A stretch of 55,314 nucleotides of DNA from Cladosporium sp. IMV 00045 (lineage: Eukaryota > Ascomycota > Dothideomycetes > Cladosporiales > Cladosporiaceae), in assembly GCA_001931905.2 (NCBI GenBank), contig MSJI02000500.1, positions 1 to 55,314 of the forward strand. Reading direction: 5' to 3'. This document shows, one piece after another, positions 10,432 through 21,513 of the stretch (its first letter is position 1; each line of letters begins with the position of its first letter). A program made the position numbers and the translations under genes. The notes below the pieces were generated by a model. That model made no database searches and had not been told where the DNA came from. It worked only from the letters and a program-made list of their open reading frames with translations.

Positions 10432-12680
10432 CTAATTAGCACCCCCAATAATAATCTCCGCCGCCTTCTCAGCAATCACGTAAATCGGCACCGCAATATA
10501 ATACCCGGGAATCTTCGGGAACACACTCGCATCCACGACCCTCAGTCCCTGCACACCACGCACCCTGAACTCCGAATCCAGCACCGCCATCTCATCGTCA
10601 TCACTGCCAATCGGACACGTGCAAGAGGCGTGATGGCCCCACGCCTCATTCTTGATGAAATCTTTCACATCTGCTTCGGCACTAACATTCCTCCCCGGCC
10701 AGGTCTCCGTAAAAGAGCCATCGAGCGGAACCAGATCGTCAAAAGCCTTCCGCGCAAATTGCACAGCCTCATACACGGCCTGCAAGTCCTTGTCCGCCGC
10801 GCCGTCGGCCGTCGTGCCTGCGTCGAACGAGTTCATGGTGATATCCGGCATCTGGGTGGCGTCCGTGCTGCTCAGCTTCACAGTTCCCGCGTTGTTGCGC
10901 GCGCGCGCTTTCAGGATAATCCACACCCAGTGGCGGGCGTCTTCCAGCGCGTTGTAGGAGTAGCCCGGGAAGTAGCCTTTGAAATTCGCCGGCGCGCCGG
11001 AGATGAACAGGTCCGGGTTGGAGGAGAACTCTGCCTCGCCGGCCGTGGAGGATTTCTGCGTTGCGGCGATGGCGATGCCGTTGGTGGCGTAGACGCCTTT
11101 GTCGATTGCGGTGAGGCCGGATTTCCATTTCTCGAGACAAGGGTCGGGAAGCGTGTAGCCGAAAGTGCAGTCTTTGGTCAGGAAGAAGTCGGTGGGCGCT
11201 TCGCCGATGACGCCCACTTCGTAGCGGTCTTGCAGGTTGGTGCCGACGCCGGGGAGGTGGTGGAGGACGGAGATGTTGAAGTTCGAGAGCTCGTCGCGGG
11301 GGCCGATGCCGCTGAGTTTGAGGAGCTTGGGGGTCTCAAAGGTGCCTGCCGAAAGGATGACTTCTTTCGTGGCGTTGATTGTGCCGGATGTGCCAGATGT
11401 GCCATTGTAGCGAGGGTCTGCGGCGTACAGGCTTTGGCCCTTGAGGAAGTCGACGCCAGTGGCACGGGGCGTGTCGTTGGAAGTGTCGAAGTTTACTTTG
11501 GTCACAAAGGTGTGCATCGCAACATCAAGATGATACTTCCTGGCGCCGCTCGACGTCTCGGCATTAGCGACTGACAAGATGAAGTCCCGTGGACCGGTAC
11601 GTTTGAGAGTCTTGGGGTCGACAGCGATGGGCACTTGGTACAGTGCCTGGTTGTTGTCGCGCCAGGCGAACCCAGAGTTGAGATCCTTGGTCAGAATCCT
11701 GGCAAGGCCTGTGACTGTGTTGACCAGTTCGGAAACGAACCCCTGCAAACAAGTCAAATCAACACCTATCCTGACATGAAACAATATAGATTTCTCATAC
11801 CTTGCCCAAGGCAGAAGCGCCCGCCAAGACGAGAGACAGCAGCTTTTGATCCTCGACGACCAGAGACAGGCTGGTGAGAGAAGTTTGGAGCCATCCATCA
11901 AAGCCGTGTCCGACCACACTGGTCGGCAAGTATCTGGATTTCTCAAGCTTTTCAAAGTACTTTCGCATTTTCTTAGGTGCCCACGAGTCATCGCCCGTGA
12001 GTTGCTGAATGTATTTCCAATCATCGTCGAAAGGATAAACGCTGATCATGGCATTGTGTTCGGAGCAGCCACCGAGTGTTCCAGCACGTGGGTACAGAAT
12101 ACCAAGGGGCTCGGCATCCTGAGGTGGCGAGAGACCAACGTACAGCTCTCCATCGCTCAGGCGGTACACCATCTTGGAGTCTTTCTTCTGGCGCTCAAGG
12201 TCATCGTAGTGGTGGACGAAGTAATCCCAAGCTTGCGGCTCGTGCTCCGTGCTCTGAAGCATCATAGCAGGGACTTGAACCTCGATGTCGTTTCCTGCAT
12301 CGCCTCCGGCCTCTATCAAGAGAGTCTTGAAACCGGCTAGGGCAAGGCGTGATGCCAACGGGCCGCCTCTGAACCATTGTCAGTATAAGTCTCGTATACA
12401 TTCCGTAATCATATCGATTATGGTCCGACTCACCCAGCTCCCGATCCAACGACGATGTAGTCATATTCGACACTGCTGTTGTACCCGTACTTGATCGTTT
12501 CGCCGTCTCTGTTGCGAGCGAAGTGTTGATGGCCAGTCGCGTGATGCGCGTGTGCGTACGCAGTGTTTCTGCAGTAGATCAGTAATCAGGCACTCTCCGA
12601 AACTTGCTTCGAACGTACGCAAAAGAAGAAAAGGTGGTGGCCCATGTCGCTAACAGACCACAAGACTGGCTGAACAACAT
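10432..12680 (-). CDS. Secreted GMC-family FAD oxidoreductase
   Basis: Four exons (12680-12619, 12568-12434, 12368-11801, 11742-10432) give 691 residues, somewhat longer than the usual 580-640. The first exon encodes a signal peptide (MLFSQSCGLLATWATTFSSF), so the enzyme should be secreted. The ADP-binding motif spans an intron (DYIVVGSGAGGGPLASRL); further on come LGGCSEHNAMISVYP (GMC signature 1 region), GTFETPKLLKLSGIGP (signature 2), and WGHHASCTCPIG with the catalytic His pair near residues 625-626. The C-terminus reads VFPKIPGYYIAVPIYVIAEKAA, where many family members carry a second catalytic His or Asn; none is obvious here. Relatives oxidise alcohols or sugars; if oxygen is the acceptor the product is H2O2. 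The substrate cannot be told. It converges on the oxylipin synthase gene. Confidence 0.9.
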
Positions 12681-14341
12681 GACCGCGGAGAAATGAAATG
12701 TCAAAGGAATGGAACGCCAAGCGTATGTTGGCTTGCTGTGAAAGAACGAAACAGTTGTGCCTGTTGAACCTCTACTTGAAGCTTGAAGAACAAGAAATAT
12801 CGTACGGGCGCCTCGCCCGTGTCTTCCTCTAGGATTGCAGAAGGACGATGTAGATCCTTCGCTCGCTTAAGTGCCTGACAGCTGGGTGTGGTGGAGTCGC
12901 CATTTCGCAGACGAATCCCAAGATTGAGCATAGCAAGGGAGTTGCATTACCAGCCAGTGGCAAGAGTTCGATCAGCTATCATTTCTGGAAAAACCCGTGC
13001 GTGTCGCCCTGGAAGCAAAGACCCCAGATTTGGCGTGTGCATAAGCTTGCCTTGTGAGACGGTCGTGCATATGTTTCGTAGCGAACAGGGTGTCGACAAG
13101 ATCCCGGATGAAATGGTCCACGGGAGGGAAAACGCGCCGGTTTCGTTAGAGGCAGGTCCCCATTCGTGGACCTTAGTCATGTCTTCATGGCGGTGTGTTG
13201 ATGAGTGGTTCTGCGAGATTAGAATTACCAAGCATTTCAGACATCCAGGGATCAATAAGATTGCGACTTGGGAACCCAATGCGGTGACAGGAGTGCATCG
13301 CAGTAAACGTAACCTGGTTGTGATGCCTTTATTGCTGCAGTGCCCCCGGGTGATGCGTCGTGGACAGCAGATCCATCTCAATAACTGTATCGAAAAGCTT
13401 AATGCTGCTATCCTGTCAGATAGCCAATCAAACTGCAAGAGAGAGCCCAGTACGGCCACATCCACTAGAATAAAGGCTGAAAGGAGCCTCCTAGAAGACA
13501 GACTGGTCCACATATCAAGGCTTCGAGGCCACTAATGAAACGACCCCTGTTGACAGGTGATGACAGAAGCCAGCATGAAGTCTCCATCCGACGACTACCC
13601 GGCTAAGAGCAAGGTGGAGGAAGATGCCTGCACGTAGCGTGGTCTCTCGAAGGAGCACTGGCGCTGTCAAGGGTGGAAAGGTAGTTCGTCATCGGTAGAG
13701 GCTCGGTATCCCATGGGATCCCATACCCTGCAGAGTATGTATGATATAGTCGTTTTCCATGTGGAGAGGCTCGAACATGTAGTCTTCACGCTAAATCAAC
13801 CGTGCCATCCAGACGGTGGGATGTTTACCTCTTCCGTACTCCCCGTCGTGCTTGTAGGCGCTAAGAGTTCGGCATATCAATGGGAGCACTACTTGACCCG
13901 ACAATAACTGCCGCATGGAGAGGGCTTCTGTTCTCCTTACGCTGCGAGGCCGTGTATCCCTGAAAAGGACGTGCGTAAAGATGCCACATGGCGTTGGGCA
14001 TGGGATACTGTAGCGGTTGAGAATGCGGTCGCCAACCCTTGAAGGTGCGTTGGAAATGCGGAGATGAGCTTGACAGGGCGCTTGTGCGCCGTATCCTTGC
14101 TTAGCTTCTTCGACGTCAAACTTCTACTCTGTCCTTGATTCATGATTTATGAACCTGAGCAATACCGTGAATCAATGCTATCTTGGCTACATTGATCGAA
14201 AAAAGAACGCGTATACGGTCGGGTATGGCAGTGACTGCCACCGCATTCAGAGAAGGATGATCATTAAGGATTCTATCAACCTTTCCCTTATGCCAACTTC
14301 TGCACTATCTCCAGGCCAGTGCTCAGACAAGGCGGCTTTCC
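12681..14341. other. Intergenic region with no convincing gene
   Basis: About 1.66 kb upstream of the GMC gene and downstream of the receptor gene. Overlapping open frames on both strands (for example 12888-13535 + and 12947-13513 -) compete for the same DNA, have mixed composition and no recognisable domain. The part next to 12680 should be the GMC promoter. A decayed gene cannot be excluded. Confidence 0.4.
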
Positions 14342-15981
14342 TCAAAGCGCCCTCGACTCCGACAATGGCCACGCCTTGTCCGGCTCTGTTGTTCCGCCTG
14401 CGCGGTTGAAACTTTGAGATTCCACTAGCGGAATAAAGTCCTTATCCGCCTTGTCGAAGAATTCCCGTGACGACCTAGATCGCTTCACGTATGAGGGACC
14501 GCTGCTGTTCCCTGTGCCGTAGCCTGTTCCCTTTGATGCACCGCGTGTCGTGTCGCCCTTTACCCGCGGAAGTACAAAGCTGATCAAGGAGCTAATTCCC
14601 GGCATGCAGGCGCAGATAACTGCCAGATTGAGCTCGGAAGTGCTCCAGTATCCTACGGAGCGGTAATGCCCTAGACGATGTCAGCATGAACGATCAAAGA
14701 TGTGTTTTTTTTTCGAAAGAATCAGCCAAAAGCCACTTACATGTGAAGTTGCTTGTACCACCGAATGCAACCAATACTTGCAGTCTCAAAATGCTGACAA
14801 TAGTGACGACAAATCCGACCAAGAACATGGACAAGATGAGAAGCTTTTTGCGTTTGTTGAGCTGCAGTTTCAAGACGACAGGTATCGGAAGGCCCAAAAC
14901 GACAACATCCAGGATGACGTTCAACGCCGCGGATGTCCAGCCTTGAGCGTTGATATCGTTGCAGGTCCCGGTGTGTTCATTGTCCCAATTGAGCCAGGCG
15001 TAATTGATCGGTTGGCACTGAAACACCGAGACCAATAGGAATGCAATGGCATAGCCCATGCAGGCAGCCATTGAGATGAAGGCTGAAATGCGGAACCAAT
15101 CCTGGGGGAAGATTCGCAAGTAAAAGAGAAGAATCGAAATTTTGACAAAGGGAAGCGCCGTGAGGTAGAGATCCTCGTCGAAGTAGTAGATTTTCAGGAT
15201 CATTGTGATGTTTTCGAATGGAACGGTCCAAATATCCTGTCCTAATCCAAGATCGGCCACTAAGACAAGCGAGTTAGCATTCGGTCGGGAGGGGATCCAG
15301 GGACGGATATTATACTTACAGATGACAGACAGTACAGTCAACGGTATGATTTCTAGGACAGCGATGGTGATAACAGCATCATCCCAACCTAACGTTCCGC
15401 CGAACATTGGAAGTCTCGACGCCATGCGCAGAAGGTACGCAAACACCGCAATAACGCCGCCAGCTATTCCAGCATGGGAGACGATATGGGATTCGTTACG
15501 AACAGGCGCTGAGCATAAAGTTTGAGTTGCATTTTTGGTAGCTAACAGTCGAGTCAGGATTGATGAGAATCAAAAGGGAACAGGATGGTAAGACTCACTG
15601 AGTGATAGCTTCGTCGAGCAGGACGATGCTACGCAGACTTCGACTTGCTCGGTGATGGTGCTGTTGCTGCAACTGCAAGCAATGTCGGTCGTATCACAAG
15701 GCGATGCCGCGATCGATGACAAGAGACAGTTTCGCTATTGGTAAGATAGTCAGTCAGCGATGCGTTTCAGAGTATAGTCTTGTTCTGCGCTAACTTACAC
15801 CACAATCCGGCATGCTTGCCAGCAGCGCTGCAGCTTCCTTAACTGCAGCCTGATCTTGTCTCACAACCAAGGCATTGTCGGGCACCGCATCAACGACTGG
15901 CTGAGCAGAAGTCGTTCCAACTGCAACGCTCGCGACCGTTGCAATGGCGAGGCAGGTCTTGAATCCCAAAAAACTCCGCAT
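14342..15981 (-). CDS. CFEM-domain, Pth11-like seven-transmembrane receptor (fungal rhodopsin domain)
   Basis: Five exons (15981-15799, 15734-15599, 15541-15320, 15259-14741, 14670-14342) give 462 residues. Exon 1 holds a signal peptide ending near TTSAQP and the start of a CFEM domain. The eight CFEM cysteines run from MPDCG through CDTTDIACSCS to TLCSAPVR; the last lies at the start of exon 3, which fixes the acceptor at 15542. The fungal rhodopsin domain follows with seven hydrophobic spans and the usual marks LGWDDAVI, DLGLGQDIW, and the exon 4/5 junction NFT-WHYRSVGYWS. The C-terminal tail is Ser/Gly-rich and cytoplasmic. The family includes Pth11 of Magnaporthe, a surface sensor acting through G proteins and cAMP; the ligand is unknown. 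It lies between a secreted oxidase and a secreted peroxygenase. All introns have GT-AG borders and keep frame. Confidence 0.9.
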
Positions 15982-16919
15982 CGTTGCTCTCGTGGCCGTT
16001 GGACTTGCAGTCGTTGTGAAGGAATGCGGTAAACCAGGCCGTGAGTCGCTCTCTGAGAAACGTTCTTTCGTCGGTTTTAGAAAGAATGCACGACTTGGCG
16101 ACTGCGAGTAATTATCTCATCCCGGACGTTAAGACGCAACACTATCGCTGTCAAGAGATTCCACGTTGAAAAGCTCGTTGTCAATGCTTTGGAGCGTTCG
16201 CGGTTTATGCCAATAGCAATAACGTGTTTCGCAATGTAGTTGAGGTCCACACGCGTTTTACAGAGCTGATCCCTACTGTAGTCCTCTACTGCTGCCGCTA
16301 AGCAGGGTTCAGATTCCAAATCAACCATGCCGTAGAGCTGACAGAATGACGACGCAGGACCAGATCCTTGTGTCGATATCGAAGAAATCATAAGAAAGGC
16401 TGCACTGATATGTAGAGCAAGTCGAGGCGGCCGCTCACTTGCCCTAAACGTGAAGAGGGCCGAAGGAACTTTGACAGGACCAGCCCGGCGATTTCCAGTG
16501 GCCGTCGTCGATCTGAATTTACTAACAAGCTCAGTGAGCACGGCACACCAGGATGTTTTGGTCGGTTCATTTGGGCGGCATGCAGGGATCCCTGTCTGTG
16601 AATGTTGCATGAATCGCGGTCATGCTTTATACACACCAATGTGGGTCCAGCCTGGGCCAACTGCTCGCAGGGCACCACATGGTCAACGAGTACGAGTGTT
16701 GGAGGACGACGCACTCGTCGTTCTGCTACCAGAGGAATGCTTTTGAGGGTTTCTCGGGAGTTGCTCCGTAGATTGGCATAAAAGATGACAAAGCCAGGTT
16801 CGTGGATGGTCAAATATCAGTTATAGGAACGAACAAGGCCGAGTCGTCGACCCACTGCTCCCTTGCTCCCTCTTCCAAGCCACTCATTGCTTGACCCTTA
16901 GTCACTCTTTCGAAAGAAA
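15982..16919. other. Divergent intergenic region (receptor / peroxygenase)
   Basis: About 0.94 kb between divergently transcribed genes, presumably holding both promoters. A - strand frame (16077-16610) and an overlapping one (16388-16813) show no domain, signal peptide or convincing codon pattern. No RNA gene is seen. Confidence 0.45.
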
Positions 16920-18303
16920 ATGCATTTCCGTAATCTTCTCCTTACCGCTGGCCTTATCGGCGGCTCTCTGGCATTTCCGGCACACCATCTCCAGGAAGTC
17001 GAAAAGCGCGGTCTTCTCGGCGGTGTTCTCAACCTGACCTCTAACCTTCTTCAAGGAATCGAGAAAGACCTTGAAAACGTTCTGCAAGCTCTTGACCCAT
17101 TCCCTAACAAAGCTGTCGACGTTACTGGCAAACATGCCTTCCAGCCCCCGAAGGACGGAGACGAGCGTGGACCTTGCCCTGGCCTCAATGCCATGGCAAA
17201 CCATGGCTACATCAACCGCAACGGAGTAACCTCGTTGATCGATGCCACGGCGGCCATGCACCAAGTCTACAACATGGGCCTTGATCTTGCCCTGATCCTC
17301 GCCGTCATGGGAGTCGTTTGGACAGGCAACCCCATCGCCCTCGACCCTTCCTTCTCCATCGGCGGAAACAACACTGCTGTCTGGAATGCTCTGGATAACG
17401 TGCAGGGTGTTCTCGGAACACCGCAAGGCATCAAGCACTCCCACAACTTCATCGAGGCTGACGCTTCTCCGACCCGCGACGATCTCTACTCAACCGGTGA
17501 TGCGTGGACCATGAACATGACGCGATTCCAACAGCTCTACGACACCGTGCCGGCGGAAGAATCTTTCTCGTTCGATGTTCTTTCCAAATGGTCCGCTCAA
17601 CGATGGCATGAATCGGTCGAGACCAACCCTGACTTCTACTACGGCCCATTCACCGGTATGATCGCTCGCAACGCGGGTTACTTCTTCGTTGGCAGACTGT
17701 TCGCCAATCATACTGAAGAGCAAGACGAGGGAATCCTGAGTAAGTCAGCATCCTAGCTGCAACATCGGGACGATAGAGACTAACCATCTATCAGCACATG
17801 AGATCTTGCAATCCTTCTTCGGCGTCTATAAAAGCACCAACGGCACCCTCCAATACAAACAAGGCCACGAGCAAATCCCAGAGAACTGGTACCACACTCC
17901 CGTCGACTACGGTCTCGTTCAGCTGAACCTCGACACCGTCGCAATGATCGCGCAATACCCCGAGCTCGGCAGCATCGGCGGCAACGTGGGCAAAGTCAAC
18001 TCCTTCACGGGCGTCGATCTCGACGACGTCCTCGGCGGCGTCCTCAATGCGGCCCAACTCCTCGAATCGAACAACCTTCTCTGCTTCGTGTTGGAGGTCG
18101 TCAAGATGGCTTCTCCGAACTATCTGAGCAACATCTACTCCACCTTGGAGAAGCCGCTGGAGTTCATCACCAAAATCGTCTCCTCGCCCTTGCTCAGCCT
18201 GGATTGTCCGGCTTGGGACGACTTGACCATGGGTGGCCAGCCGCTATGGGACGCATTGTCGGACAGATTCCCTGGTGCGAACAAGACCTACGGAGCTTTG
18301 TAA
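16920..18303 (+). CDS. Secreted heme-thiolate peroxidase (chloroperoxidase / unspecific peroxygenase family)
   Basis: Two exons (16920-17739 and 17795-18303; 55-bp intron with GTAAGT, branch GACTAAC and TCAG) encode 442 residues. The N-terminus is a signal peptide (MHFRNLLLTAGLIGGSLA) followed by a pro-segment ending in a Kex2-like KR at residues 29-30. The heme-thiolate signature PCPGLNAMANHG places the axial cysteine at about Cys86. The acid-base pair of the family (E-x-D) is present as EAD at 179-181, with Arg185 close by; most peroxygenases have Gly or His at the middle position. Such enzymes use H2O2 to halogenate or to insert oxygen into hydrocarbons and fatty acids outside the cell. 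The neighbouring secreted GMC oxidase could in principle supply H2O2; this is inference from position only. Confidence 0.92.
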
Positions 18304-18655
18304 TCCAGCATAGTTCCCCATGCACCAGAAAGAGCTGGTAATATTCAGGATACAACTCGTTGCGTGGGCCTCGAAAGACTTGTGGCACATTAAACACGAG
18401 GAAGATGTCTCTAGCCTATACAACAGACGCATTGTTGTGGAGCTTAGCGCTGTCAGCATAAATATAATGAATAAGAAGTTCAAGCCTGCAAACTCGCGGT
18501 GCCTGGTCGTTCATTTCCAATCTATTTATCGAGCGTCGTCTCCTCCCGTCGCAAAAACACTGCTGAAATGCTCGCACAGAAGTAGCAAAGATAGAAACAA
18601 AAATATCGTACAAAGAATGAATCAAACTGAACACAAAACGATCACACAGCCATCC
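18304..18655. other. Convergent 3' intergenic region
   Basis: About 0.35 kb between two convergent genes. It holds presumptive 3' untranslated sequence (ATAAATATAATGAATAAG near 18459). No gene is seen. Confidence 0.4.
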
Positions 18656-20842
18656 TCATCCCACGCATCTCACCACCAAGGCGATTCCAGGACTCGCCAG
18701 ACTAACACTCAAGAACAAGTCTTCCCCTCGCCGACTTGGCGTCAGCTTCGGTTCCCAGAGCGGACTCTTGAGCACAACTTCCCTGTCCGTCCTCAAAATC
18801 TTGGGTCCTGGACTCCGCATTTCGGGCGTATGCGGCAGTAAGGGATCTTCTAGCTCCGGGTCGGGACCGTAGCCCGTACCGGCATAGCTGGGCTTTCGCT
18901 GTGAAATTTGAGGCCTGCCACCTCTGATGCTATTAGCAGGGCGTCCGTAGCCTTTCAACGGCGAGGCTTGAGGATGCGCTGAGGACTTGATGTGTAAGCC
19001 GTTTGAGAGGGAATCGGCGGCGGAAGAGCCGCGGCGTTTGGCGGCGAGGGTAGATCCTGAAAGAGATGGTTTGTGGCGTGGCGGCGTCGAAGGGTTGGGT
19101 TTGGTAGGTGTTCGAGGCGGTTCTAAGGGCCAGACGGATGAGTGGTGGTAGGAGGGAAGAGCGTCGGTCGTGGTGAGCGCGGGACTGCCTGGTTGCTGGA
19201 GCGTGGGACTTTAGGATACTTGACATGATCTTCAGATTCAGCCACAGGCGAAAGCTGACGGTTTTCCTCTTCCGGAGGGGTCAAGTCATCCGGATCGGTG
19301 CTCTCAAAGGAAGTATCTGAGGCGCATGAGCGCCTATAGGCCTTCGATGGATGATAGGGTAATTCGGCTTGACAGATGCTGGCACCGGACGGCGATGCGG
19401 AACAAATGGGGTATGATTAGGAGTTTGGCGAACCGAGGAGAGCGGCTGTGCTCGCTGGTATAATAGTCTGGCATGTAGCTGAGTACGGAGCTTGGAGGCT
19501 TGTTATGTTGATACGTGCTCATCCGAAACTCAGTCGACAATGGGCGTCCCGAAGGCTGATGAAAGCCGTTTGGCGTTGGATGGCTTTTCAAGGGCGAGGG
19601 AATCAAGCCCTTGTTCAAATTCTTGGATGGAGCATATGCCGCGTATTGCGTGCTCTCCATCTCTGCTGGCGATGCAGAAAAGACATCAGAGCACAAAGGT
19701 CGTTCAGGCCTCTTCGGAACTGACTTCAGAACTGGTTTTGGCGCTACTGGCATTGGCAGCATGGTCGCAGGACTGAGCAGCCGCGGAGTCTTCCCGTCTT
19801 CTTCGAAAATGGTTGCAGTACTGAAGACGCTGGTCGCTCTGGGCGACCTGTAATGAGGCTGCGGAGGTGTTGCGCCGGCCTTGTCGGGCAATAGCTGGGA
19901 AACCGTGCGAAGGCTGTCGTGGCTTCGGCTCTCCGGGGAGATAGATCGGGAACCTTGTGTAACCAACCTAACACCTCGATCCGGGCTGGACGATTTGTTT
20001 TGCTGTGCCTGCCATTGAGATTGCGCCTCTTCATCTCCTAGCTCGACACGAGGCTTTGCAAACCCGCCAAGGGGTCCTCTTGGGTCAGCATGGCCATGTC
20101 TGAATGGCGAATGTCGAGGTGCTCCCTTGTCAATGAAATCGAAAGAACCGTTTCTCGCTTTGGGCGATTTGAAAGCGCGCCGCCGCTTGCACCACAGAAG
20201 CAGATATATGAGTGCGCCAGCCAAGCACAGTGCGCCCATGGCAGCAATAGATACACCGACGGCTTGAGCTTTCGAGAGATCCGTGGTCTCTTCGGGCGTC
20301 ATTCCCTGGGGACCTGGAGACATGTCTGTTGCTGAATTCGAAGACTCCACTGCAGTTTGGCTGGCTTCGGAATGTGAAGTGATTCTGGTTGAAAAGGATG
20401 ATGTAGATTGGGAACTTGGCGTTGTCGTGATTCGTGAGCTGTCTGATCTCGCAGATGACAACGTCGTCTCTTTCGATGCGAACGAGGTTGCATAAGGCGG
20501 TAAAGTGACCGTACTGTGCGTTGCAGTCACAGCGTTGCTCTGGCCTGAGCAAATGTTGTAGAGGGCTTTGTTCTGCGAGCTCGACGCGTCCTCACATTCA
20601 AGATGAGAGCATCCGTATGCCAGTTCTCCCAGAGTGAGTCCATGTGAGCTGTATCTTGAACAGAAGCAAGAGAGGTCGTTAGAGTCGCATGAGTAGCCGG
20701 TACTCCGAAAATGATCAAAACATGACCTGGCACAAGAAGGGATCCCTGACTGCCCCTGTTGGCGAGGTTGTAGTGTATGAAAAGATGAAGGAAATTCGAC
20801 AGAGAGCGATGGTGCCAAATTGGCAGAGACCGGAGCTGACAT
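18656..20842 (-). CDS. CFEM-domain single-pass surface protein with disordered cytoplasmic tail; C-terminal frame uncertain
   Basis: From the ATG at 20842 the frame encodes a CFEM domain at residues about 33-100 (eight Cys: SCARSC, CDSNDLSCFC, then GC, EC, IC), a Ser/Thr-rich stalk, one transmembrane span (about 190-213, followed by KRRR) and a cytoplasmic part with HGHADPRGPLGGFAKPRVEL, a block common in this family. No clear signal peptide is visible, so the true start may lie in an unseen upstream exon. The frame runs to a TAG at 19334-19336, but coding-like sequence continues in another frame (SDTSFESTDPDDLTPPEEEN) and then back in the first frame to the stop at 18656. A 55-bp intron 19433-19379 plus a 50-bp one near 19.2 kb would join everything, but their donors are weak. 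Indels are an alternative. Likely role: cell-surface sensing or heme/iron handling. Confidence 0.7.
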
Positions 20843-21513
20843 CTCTCCGTGTGTATAGGATGCAAGGGAATGGCTATGAAGATAGCGTAGTAAGAAAAAC
20901 AAACATTATCGCTGTACCAGCAGCGAGAAAAACTGAACTGTAATGAGATGGTAAGAGTCAATAGGAAAAGACAACAAGGAAACTCGTGAATGCGTTTCAA
21001 GGGAGAGTGTGACGAGAAAGACGAAAGAAATTGCAAGGGAATGATGAAGAGTATACTACCGTGCGGTACAGACAGCGTCCAGAGGCATGTGGCGCTGTTT
21101 ACCGCCCAGACCCGTCATTGGGCATAAGGATACATGATGCAAGCGCTGAAGGCGTGGTATGCAGTTGGTCGTGGTGAAGCGAGTGGTGGAATCGCAGTCG
21201 ACGTGATGTCGGCGCTTAAATGTTGCTTCGCGCACGGGCCACACGAGGAAACGCCCAAAAACAAATATCCGCTGAGGCGATTTAGCGCAAGTTGCGCCGA
21301 ATTTAGAATTCTTCAACAAAGTAGATAATGCAAATGAAAGTTTTCGAAAGAGAGAAGTCGACCGTTCCTTATCGCCGCGCCAGATCCATGCAACCCAAAA
21401 TGCTTGTGCGAAATCCTCCCAAACGCCAATGCTCAACGCAGTCACACATGAAAACACTGGTAATTCTTCTGAACGATGCACGCAAGAGCTCCTTTCCCAA
21501 ACGGAGCAGAAAC
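20843..21513. other. Intergenic region upstream of the CFEM surface protein gene
   Basis: About 0.67 kb between the CFEM gene promoter side and the 3' end of the CDC14 gene. A - strand frame (21056-21583) overlaps the CDC14 end and shows no domain. Nothing else is recognised. Confidence 0.4.

Noticed and set aside
10270..11574. Open + strand frame of 434 codons
   Set aside because: Antisense to the last exon of the GMC oxidoreductase, which has clear FAD-family motifs.
12888..13535. Open + strand frame of 215 codons and an opposite frame at 12947-13513
   Set aside because: They compete for the same DNA and neither shows a domain, signal peptide or splice pattern.
16077..16813. Overlapping - strand open frames upstream of the peroxygenase
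   Set aside because: No domain; they lie in the divergent promoter region; no supporting splice signals.
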